From positions 1 to 47,346 of the forward strand of contig CAIRTR010000146.1 in the NCBI GenBank assembly GCA_903881565.1: DNA of 47,346 bases. The letters run 5' to 3'. This DNA comes from Oligoflexia bacterium (GTDB lineage Bacteria; Bdellovibrionota; UBA1018). Numbering within the stretch: position 1 is the first letter of the stretch; every line of letters starts with the position of its first letter. Positions 41,955-47,346 of the stretch are shown here, one piece after another. The translations under genes were made by a program, and so were the position numbers. Under the pieces are notes generated by a model. It searched no databases. It worked only from the letters and a program-made list of their open reading frames with translations, and was not told the origin of the DNA.

Positions 41955-42845
41955 ATGAGAATATCGACAAAACGGGTTCAATACTTAGGGCTGATCTGCC
42001 TGAGCATGGCAGCGCTATCCTTGAGCTCATGCTCTTTGTTTCGAACCAGTGAAACAGACGCAACTCAACCGGGCGATACCGCACAAGGCGGAGAAGCCGG
42101 GACCGACGTGATCCCCGCGCCCAATCCTGAAATCGCAGCCGCACCTCCCACTGACCCTGAGATGCCGCCCGAACCTCCGAAAGTGGATGACCCGAATGCC
42201 GCAGCGGCGATACCGCCCCCTTCGCCCGATCAAACAGCCGCACTCCCAGCGCCGGCTGCTGCCGACACGCCTCTCCCTCCTCCTCCAGAAGCATTGGCGG
42301 CCCCCGTATCAGCGCCGCAACCCGTACCTCCGCCGCCCGCTCCTTCTCTTGCCGCAAGCACAGGATCCCAGGGTTCCCAAGGTACCGAAGAATATAAGGT
42401 TCAGCCCGGCGAAACCCTCATGAAGATCGCTTTTGAGCAATACGGCGATCTGTATCAATGGCGAAAAATTTTGGAAGCCAACCGCGATCGAATCACTAAC
42501 CCCAATTCAATTGCGCGGGGGACGGTACTTCGGCTTGAAAAACCAAGTACACCCGTATCGGTTGCGCACAATGGAGACAAATATCTGATCAAGAACGGCG
42601 ATACGCTCGGGACGATTTCGGATGATGTTTATGGGACAAATCGGAAATGGCGTAAACTCTATGAAAATAACCGTCAGCTGATCAAAGACCCCAACCGAAT
42701 TTTTGCAGGGTTTCATTTGTATTATGTGATGACGGATCAGGATCGGATGGAAAAAGAGCAAATCAAAGGCCAACCCGAAGTGAAGCCGATGCCGCTTGCT
42801 CAGTTGCCCTTTAAGTTTCCTAACAGAGCCCCTGCTTCGCAATAA
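41955..42845 (+). CDS. LysM lipoprotein with proline-rich linker
   Basis: The 296-aa product starts with MRISTKRVQYLGLICLSMAALSLSSC, a lipoprotein signal with Cys26. A proline/alanine-rich linker spans roughly residues 40-140. Two LysM domains follow: EYKVQPGETLMKIAFEQYGDLYQWRKILEANRDRI and DKYLIKNGDTLGTISDDVYGTNRKWRKLYENNRQLI, each with the GDT and LYxxN core. LysM binds N-acetylglucosamine in peptidoglycan, so this probably tethers to the cell wall at the outer membrane. GGGAGG lies 9 bases before the ATG. An earlier start at 41919 is not favoured. Confidence 0.88.
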   Translation: MRISTKRVQYLGLICLSMAALSLSSCSLFRTSETDATQPGDTAQGGEAGTDVIPAPNPEIAAAPPTDPEMPPEPPKVDDPNAAAAIPPPSPDQTAALPAPAAADTPLPPPPEALAAPVSAPQPVPPPPAPSLAASTGSQGSQGTEEYKVQPGETLMKIAFEQYGDLYQWRKILEANRDRITNPNSIARGTVLRLEKPSTPVSVAHNGDKYLIKNGDTLGTISDDVYGTNRKWRKLYENNRQLIKDPNRIFAGFHLYYVMTDQDRMEKEQIKGQPEVKPMPLAQLPFKFPNRAPASQ

Positions 42846-42872
42846 GACGGGCGACTTCGCGAGGTTTTTGGG

Positions 42873-42906
42873 CAAAAAAAAGCCGGCTCTGAAACCAGAA
42901 CCGGCT
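42873..42906 (-). terminator. Rho-independent terminator between convergent genes
   Basis: The hairpin AGCCGG-CTCTG (42881-42891) and CAGA-ACCGGCT (42896-42906) has a loop of about 4 bases and one mismatched position. On the minus strand it is followed by a run of eight T (42874-42881), so it ends the secreted-protein transcript from 42933. On the plus strand it is followed by TTTCT and may also slow the LysM transcript. Confidence 0.85.
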
Positions 42907-42932
42907 TTCTCAAACTTAAAATGCGCTAGAAA

Positions 42933-43505
42933 CTAGGGCATCTTTTTGAAACTGGTCAATTCCAAAATGAGATCAAACATCCCCGTATTGGCGATTTGCT
43001 TCAAAGTTCCTTCCATGACGGTGTCACGGGGGTTAGCCCAAACTTCAAGCTTCGAAATTTGTTTGCTCTTCGCCACGATGTGAACCGCTTTGAAAGTGCC
43101 GGCAGGAACCGTGATCTCGGTATAGTCCTGAGAAATCAACTCAATCTTGTCATCTGGAATCGCCTGTTCTTTGCCATCGACAATCATCTTTAAGATCTTG
43201 CCGTCAGCTTTGTTCAAAAGAACGTCAGCGACCTGCTTTTGAATCGAAAGATTCATGTCTTGATGAAGCCAAAGTGCGGTGCCTTCATCCTTGGTTACCG
43301 ATTTGACCATCGTGCCCATGTTGCCGAAGCTTCCAGCCGCGACACTAAAAGTAGCGGTGTCGCCCACTTTCCAGTTGATGACATCCTGAATGGATGCCGT
43401 GAGACTGGACATAAAGAAATCATTCCAATTCACGTCATTCAAGGACGAAGCAGAAGCCTGAAACGAAACCAAAGCAAGACCCAATACTGCGAATAACTTT
43501 TTCAT
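42933..43505 (-). CDS. Secreted beta-rich protein of unknown function
   Basis: The 190-aa product has a signal peptide (MKKLFAVLGLALVSFQASASS) and a beta-rich mature part with WKVGDTATFSVAAG, ALWLHQDMNLSIQKQVADVL, DYTEITVPAGTFKAVHIVAKSKQISKLEVWANPRDTVMEG and LILELTSFKK. The general layout (WxxGD..., TVPAGTFKAVHI, WANPRDTVMEG) resembles DUF3108-like periplasmic proteins. It has no cysteine. GGAGGGA gives a strong ribosome site before the ATG. Confidence 0.8.
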   Translation of the reverse strand: MKKLFAVLGLALVSFQASASSLNDVNWNDFFMSSLTASIQDVINWKVGDTATFSVAAGSFGNMGTMVKSVTKDEGTALWLHQDMNLSIQKQVADVLLNKADGKILKMIVDGKEQAIPDDKIELISQDYTEITVPAGTFKAVHIVAKSKQISKLEVWANPRDTVMEGTLKQIANTGMFDLILELTSFKKMP

Positions 43506-43551
43506 AGAAATCCCTCCTAATTGGACGCTAGACTATCTAAGTAACAAAGAA

Positions 43552-44403
43552 ATGCAAATGAATCTTACGATTAAGCGCATCATCATCCGTCTCTCGACCT
43601 CTCTTGCGACCCTTCTTGCGGTCAGTCTTATTTTGCAAGGCTGCGCATCCGCGCCAATAGAAACCGTACCCGAAGTCGTGCTGCGTGAGCGGCGAATTCA
43701 GCGAGAAGTCACGCAACGTTTCGAAGAGCAACTCGTCATAAAAGACGAAATCGAAGTCTCGGTCTACTTACGCTCCCTGGCCCTGCGCATTCAATCTCTC
43801 GAGGGACAGTTCAGGGATCTAGGCCTGGGAGTCTTCATTATACAGAATCGGGATCTGCGCTGGAGAAACTACGCGTTACCCGGAAACCGCCTTTATATAT
43901 CAGCAGGGCTGACCCGCGCCCTTACGCGCGAGAGCGAAGTTTACGCTGCGCTGGCTATTCAAATGGCGCATCTCAAGAAGCGCCACGTTGTAAGGCGATT
44001 CGGGGAGCGTCAAGATGACCCCAATCAGGTGCTGGCGCTTGCGCAAAAGGGGCAGATTTACCCAACTTTAGACGGATTTTTACCTTCCCCCATGGAAGAG
44101 CACCCCTTCTCGGAGGAGTTTTTCGGCCCCAGCAGCATTTTCTCCTTCACTGAAGCCGACGAAAAAGAAGCCCTTACCGAAGCAGTGGGGTTTCTTTATT
44201 CAACGGGTTACGATCCGAGAGCGGTGATCTCCCTGCTCCAAATTTATGAGAAAAGCCCCAATCGCGCGCCCCATGACCCTTCCGAACTCAAAAAACTGAT
44301 CGCCCACGCCAGAGTGGCTGTTGCGAAGTTTCCACCTCTTTTAAATCCTGTGTTAAACTCAGAGGGGTACAAACGTTTGGAATCGAGGTTTCGTCAGTTG
44401 TGA
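43552..44403 (+). CDS. M48-like lipoprotein with altered catalytic motif
   Basis: The 283-aa product has a lipoprotein signal ending SLILQGC (Cys31). DLRWRNYALPGNRLYISAGLTRALTRESEVYAALAIQMAHLKKRH follows the M48 (BepA/HtpX-type) core, in which NAFAxPGG...GLL...AxLAHEIAHxxxRH is normal. Here the HExxH is IQMAH (residues 136-140): the first His and the Glu are replaced while the last His is kept, so zinc peptidase activity is unlikely. The rest (TEADEKEALTEAVGFLYSTGYDPRAVISLLQIYEK) fits the M48 helical domain with its tyrosine and glutamate. The stop overlaps the GTG start of the next gene as GTGA (44400-44403). A role as a periplasmic scaffold is possible. Confidence 0.75.
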   Translation: MQMNLTIKRIIIRLSTSLATLLAVSLILQGCASAPIETVPEVVLRERRIQREVTQRFEEQLVIKDEIEVSVYLRSLALRIQSLEGQFRDLGLGVFIIQNRDLRWRNYALPGNRLYISAGLTRALTRESEVYAALAIQMAHLKKRHVVRRFGERQDDPNQVLALAQKGQIYPTLDGFLPSPMEEHPFSEEFFGPSSIFSFTEADEKEALTEAVGFLYSTGYDPRAVISLLQIYEKSPNRAPHDPSELKKLIAHARVAVAKFPPLLNPVLNSEGYKRLESRFRQL

Positions 44404-45470
44404 AAATCTTTATGAACGAGGTAAGGCAAATGATGGATCAGTTAGCGTTAGGCGACAAAGAGCTCTCCGAATGGGTCAGTCGGTCCCAAACCATTAAATC
44501 GGTGATTCGCCTTCCGGGCGATGCAAGTACTCGCCGCTACTATCGCGTTCAAAGCGACACACAATCCACCATTCTCATGCGAATGGAAACTTTTGCAGAC
44601 AAGGGCGCGGACCTGCCCTTCTTGGAAGTGCAGCGCCATCTGAAATCTGCCGGCGTTGATGTCCCGAATATTTTGGATTTTGACCCAGAAAAAGGACTTA
44701 TCCTTCTCGAAGACCTGGGCGACGTCACGATGCTTCGATGCTTGCAGGATGTTTCAAGCCCCGAAGTTGAGCGGCACCTGTATCAAAGAGTCATTGATTC
44801 CTTAGTGCATCTTCAATGTTTTGCCTCCCCCCCCTTGAAAGCCTCGAATATCGAAGGCTACAAGTTGCGATTTGGTGAAGAAAAACTGCTCTGGGAAGTT
44901 CATCATACGATTGAGCACTTCTATGAATCCTATCTGAAGCGGAAAATTTCGCCGGCAGACAAAGGGATCATGGAAGAAGGCTTCAAAGAAATTTGTAAAA
45001 TCCTTGCCGCGGAACCCGTCGTGCTGGCTCATCGCGATTTTCATAGCCGCAACGTGATGGTCGTCCCCCATAATACTCCCCAAAATCAGCCTGATCGTTT
45101 AGTCATGATTGATTTTCAAGACGCACGATTGGGACCGGTTCAATATGATTTGGCTTCGCTCTTAAAAGATAGCTATTATCAGTTAGAAGAGAGCGAAATT
45201 TCATTTCTGCTGGATTATTATGTCGCGCGCTTTGAAGCATACTCCGGCACGCAAATTGACCGAATTCGCTTTCGTCGTATTTTTGATTTGATGGCCGTGC
45301 AGCGCAACTTCAAGGCGATTGGCAGCTTTGCGTCGTTTTTGAATAAACGTGGAGACGCGACCTATCTCAAATTCATCGGAAACACGTTTGAAAATATTCG
45401 AAGAATGCTTTTGAAATTTCCGGAGTATTCGCAACTTCGGGAAGTCCTGTTTCATTATTACTATTTTTAA
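44400..45470 (+). CDS. amgK: Sugar kinase, AmgK-like (N-acetylmuramate/N-acetylglucosamine)
   Basis: The 356-aa product is an aminoglycoside-phosphotransferase-fold kinase: LPGDASTRRYYRVQ and ILMRMETFADKG in the N-lobe, LILLEDLGDVTML, the catalytic loop VLAHRDFHSRNVMVVP (Brenner motif) and IDFQDARLGPVQYDLASLL (DFQD metal site). AmgK adds phosphate to the anomeric position of MurNAc or GlcNAc for peptidoglycan recycling. MurU, its usual partner, is the next gene. The start is the GTG at 44400, overlapping the M48-like gene as GTGA. An ATG at 44430 has GAGGTAAGG upstream and may be the true start. Confidence 0.85.
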   Translation: MKIFMNEVRQMMDQLALGDKELSEWVSRSQTIKSVIRLPGDASTRRYYRVQSDTQSTILMRMETFADKGADLPFLEVQRHLKSAGVDVPNILDFDPEKGLILLEDLGDVTMLRCLQDVSSPEVERHLYQRVIDSLVHLQCFASPPLKASNIEGYKLRFGEEKLLWEVHHTIEHFYESYLKRKISPADKGIMEEGFKEICKILAAEPVVLAHRDFHSRNVMVVPHNTPQNQPDRLVMIDFQDARLGPVQYDLASLLKDSYYQLEESEISFLLDYYVARFEAYSGTQIDRIRFRRIFDLMAVQRNFKAIGSFASFLNKRGDATYLKFIGNTFENIRRMLLKFPEYSQLREVLFHYYYF

Positions 45471-45481
45471 GAGGAATCCCG

Positions 45482-46492
45482 ATGGCCGCCGGTCCCAGTG
45501 CAATGCTCATGGCCGCAGGACTCGGAACGCGGCTTAGGCCGTTTTCAGATCTTTTGCCCAAACCGTTACTACCGGTTATGGGAATTCCGGTTGCGCAATT
45601 CGCGCTGGATTCGTTGGCGGCGGCAGGAGCAAGTCGAGTAGTCGTGAATGTCCATCATCTAGCGGACGAGGCGCGTGCGGGTCTTCAGGTTCTTGATGCG
45701 CATGGAATGCAGATCTGTGTGAGTGACGAGAGCCGCGAACTTCTCGGCAGTGGCGGGGGAATTCGTGAAGCCTTGCCACTGTTGGGTGAGCGTGAGCCGT
45801 TTTTTCTTTTAAACTCTGATGTGCTTTGCGATGTGGATTTGGGTGCGCTCTGGAGGCAACACCAGCGGTTGCGTGCGCAGTGGGGTGTGGAGATGACGCT
45901 TGCGATTTTCCCACGCTCGCCTGCAGGCGGTGCCTATCGAGAGATTTTGGTGGATCAGTCATCTGGGTTGATCTCGGGCCTGGGGCAGAAAACCAATGGG
46001 AGGCCGTTCTTTATTGGAGCCGCGGTTTTAGAGCCGGGTCCGGTAGGTCGCCTCTCGCAAGGTGTGGCTCACGAGTTCGTACCGATGCTGCTTGAGCCCG
46101 CCATTCGTGCCCGGCGTGCAGGCGTTTTCATGTGTGATGGAATTTGGCACGATATGGGTGAGCCTGCGCTTTGGCTTGAGGCTCATTTAGCTCTGATTCG
46201 CGGCCTTGAAACCGGGACGATTCCGGGGCAGTGGCGGAGGCGGATTGAGAGCGTGTGCCATCGCGTGGGGACGGAGGCGTGGGTTGCAGGCCGGGGTTCC
46301 CAGTTCCGTGCGGGAGAAGTCTGTGGGCCGGCGTTTGTGTCTTCTGGTGCGCAGTTGGCGCCAGTGGGGCCGCGGGCGGTTTTGTATGGGGAGTGGCCGA
46401 GCGGGGTGGCGCGGTTAGAGAATGGGATTTCGTATGGGGGCCAGGCTGTCGTTTTAGCTACAGCTGAATCGCGCCTTTCATCACATCAATGA
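45482..46492 (+). CDS. murU: N-acetylmuramate-1-phosphate uridylyltransferase-like enzyme
   Basis: The 336-aa product is a nucleotidyltransferase of the sugar-phosphate uridylyltransferase type. AMLMAAGLGTRLRPFSDLLPKPLLPVMG is the signature, and ELLGSGGGIREALPLLGER, FLLNSDVLCDVDL (Asp for metal) and GIWHDMGEPALWLEAHL follow. Its neighbour amgK fits MurU, which makes UDP-MurNAc from MurNAc-1-phosphate in fosfomycin-evading peptidoglycan recycling. AGAGGAATCCCG precedes the ATG. The last third is markedly G-rich with a biased GTG/GGG usage unlike its start. Its end overlaps the convergent MNT gene by 35 bp. Confidence 0.88.
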   Translation: MAAGPSAMLMAAGLGTRLRPFSDLLPKPLLPVMGIPVAQFALDSLAAAGASRVVVNVHHLADEARAGLQVLDAHGMQICVSDESRELLGSGGGIREALPLLGEREPFFLLNSDVLCDVDLGALWRQHQRLRAQWGVEMTLAIFPRSPAGGAYREILVDQSSGLISGLGQKTNGRPFFIGAAVLEPGPVGRLSQGVAHEFVPMLLEPAIRARRAGVFMCDGIWHDMGEPALWLEAHLALIRGLETGTIPGQWRRRIESVCHRVGTEAWVAGRGSQFRAGEVCGPAFVSSGAQLAPVGPRAVLYGEWPSGVARLENGISYGGQAVVLATAESRLSSHQ

Positions 46493-46748
46493 CAAAGGGA
46501 TTCGAAGCCTGTTTTTCCTGATTGGCGATCAAGAGATCAATTTTCTGCTCACCCAAGATCTGTTTGATCTCTACAAGTATAGAGATTTTGTCTGAAAACG
46601 TCAGGGTTTCACTTAAGACCAGAAGATCGATATCGCCGCCCTTAAGCGCATCGTTCGTGCGCGAACCGTAGAGATAAACTTTCGCTTCGGGGTCGAAATT
46701 TTCTACGGTTGAGCGGAGCGTGGTTTTTTCTTTTTCGGTGAGTCTCAT
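46458..46748 (-). CDS. Minimal nucleotidyltransferase, MntA-like (second pair)
   Basis: The 96-aa product has VYLYGSRTNDALKGGDIDLLVLSE (GS, nine residues, DID) and EQKIDLLI with the third acidic residue, the pattern of a minimal polymerase-beta-type nucleotidyltransferase. It is the same family as the one at 16218-16568. In known systems it AMPylates the HEPN toxin. Its start overlaps the HEPN gene stop as a 4-bp ATGA (46745-46748), so it is the second gene of its pair. Confidence 0.85.
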   Translation of the reverse strand: MRLTEKEKTTLRSTVENFDPEAKVYLYGSRTNDALKGGDIDLLVLSETLTFSDKISILVEIKQILGEQKIDLLIANQEKQASNPFVIDVMKGAIQL

Positions 46749-47167
46749 AGCGCGGATTTGATCGACAAAATAGACGGTGCAAGCTTTAAGAACTCACCAT
46801 AGAGAAGCTTCAGGTCGTCATCCGAATATTCGTGAGCAGAATTATTACGCAGTTCGCGAATACGCATCCAAGTCGCGGCGGATTCAATCCACCTGTGCTT
46901 CTCTGACGTATTGAGGGTATCGATTAATGAACCGCGAAAAGCGGGATCGAGTTCGAGTGTTTTGAGCCTAAGAAGCTGAGACACGATAAGGTCGGAACTA
47001 CGGACGAATCGGCTTGAAAAGCTTTCGAGAACTTCAAGCTCCTCTTCGGATAAAGCGGACTTTGTGAGGTCAATTTTGAGTGATTTTTTGAAACTATAAT
47101 CGAGATGATTCAACGATTTTTTTAGGTCGTCCTTAATCTTCTCTAAGAGTGCGGTTTTGCTTTTCAA
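46745..47167 (-). CDS. HEPN-domain protein, HepT-like (second pair)
   Basis: The 140-aa all-helical product has RNNSAHEY, an exact RX4HXY motif, preceded by SAATWMRIRELRNN, close to the first HEPN protein. FSSRFVRSSDLIVSQLLRL matches the SRLSDLLFQRLFR segment of the first copy. The start is a TTG (47165-47167) with AAGGA six bases upstream. The nucleotidyltransferase gene follows with a 4-bp overlap. The gene order HEPN then nucleotidyltransferase is opposite to that at 15778-16568. Confidence 0.85.
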   Translation of the reverse strand: MKSKTALLEKIKDDLKKSLNHLDYSFKKSLKIDLTKSALSEEELEVLESFSSRFVRSSDLIVSQLLRLKTLELDPAFRGSLIDTLNTSEKHRWIESAATWMRIRELRNNSAHEYSDDDLKLLYGEFLKLAPSILSIKSAL

Positions 47168-47346
47168 GAGGATTCCTTTTTCTTTGTATGCAGATCTTGT
47201 TGATAGAATATCTTAAAAGCGGGGCGTTTTGGCGGTTTTATCCGAACACCGCTTGAACCTGTATCGATACAGGCGTTTTGAGACGCCCGAAAAAATCGAG
47301 CCATTCGAATATTTGATGATTTTAGTCTAAATGCCTGTAGCGCGAC
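47168..47346. other. Upstream region of the second HEPN-MNT pair, with palindrome
   Basis: This stretch reaches the right edge and holds no supported gene. CCTGTATCGATACAGG at 47258-47273 is a perfect 16-bp palindrome lying about 90 bp upstream of the HEPN start. GGCGTTTTGAGACGCC at 47272-47287 can form a 5-bp hairpin next to it. The palindrome could be an operator for the pair; no clear promoter can be fixed by eye. Confidence 0.45.

Noticed and set aside
41819-42052. Small plus-strand frame before the LysM gene
   Set aside because: It runs 98 bp into the LysM gene and has neither a ribosome site nor a recognisable domain.
41779-42357. 192-codon minus-strand frame opposite the LysM lipoprotein
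   Set aside because: It is Arg/Leu/Ser/Gly-rich because it mirrors the proline-rich linker of the lipoprotein gene; no signal peptide or domain is present.

Overview
The window looks like chromosome of a Gram-negative bacterium. The evidence is a set of envelope genes: an LptM-like lipoprotein beside lysA, an ADP-heptose synthase nucleotidyltransferase, AmgK/MurU muropeptide recycling, many signal peptides and lipoboxes, and C-terminal beta-barrel-like proteins ending in Phe. The mix of many secreted orphan proteins, TPR proteins, frequent TTG/GTG starts and a mitochondrial-type citrate synthase suggests Bdellovibrionota/Oligoflexia or a relative. That placement is inference from gene content. 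No rRNA, tRNA, CRISPR array or complete mobile element was found.

Layout. 1-6.5 kb: secreted proteins (a partial barrel-type hydrolase-like protein at the left edge, a DUF3465 protein, a lipase, an outer-membrane-like protein with an HExxH motif, an M20 peptidase). The M20 start codon abuts four ~31-bp-spaced repeats resembling an IS21-family end. 6.6-11.1 kb: a tightly overlapping three-gene operon of a fold-III PLP enzyme, a GMC-type flavin oxidoreductase and an aldehyde dehydrogenase carrying an extra ~110-residue N-terminal domain. 11.1-15.8 kb: PAQR/hemolysin III, DEAD-box helicase, rhodanese lipoprotein, Tim44-like protein, DUF1456 protein and a TTGA-coupled beta-sandwich protein. 15.8-17.7 kb: a MNT-HEPN toxin-antitoxin-like pair and a papain-like secreted protein. 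17.8-22.6 kb: TPR/winged-helix regulator, SRPBCC protein, MFS transporter, and a receiver protein whose cNMP-binding domain is cut short. 22.7-25.3 kb: orphan lipoprotein, a 14-cysteine secreted protein, a decayed transposase, bacteriohemerythrin. 25.5-30 kb: transglutaminase/TPR protein, an AAA ATPase under a likely leaderless, palindrome-covered promoter, and a creatininase-like plus amidohydrolase pair. 30-35 kb: operon of barrel protein (split by an in-frame TAG), lptM, lysA, RDD protein and rfaE2, with a divergent TPR protein. 35-39.7 kb: citrate synthase with a clear terminator, divergent deoxynucleoside kinase, and a large transglutaminase-like/outer-membrane protein. 39.7-41.7 kb: DUF4160-DUF2442 pair and a frameshifted second copy of the papain-like protein. 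42-46.5 kb: LysM lipoprotein, secreted protein, catalytically altered M48-like lipoprotein coupled to amgK, then murU. 46.5-47.2 kb: a second HEPN-MNT pair with gene order opposite to the first.

Themes that tie genes together are envelope building and recycling (lptM, lysA, rfaE2, amgK, murU, LysM), alcohol/aldehyde oxidation (PLP-GMC-ALDH operon), and small two-gene stress or defence-like modules (two MNT-HEPN pairs, DUF4160-DUF2442). Several genes are visibly damaged or split: the second papain-like gene, the barrel protein with the amber codon, the receiver-cNMP gene and the transposase.
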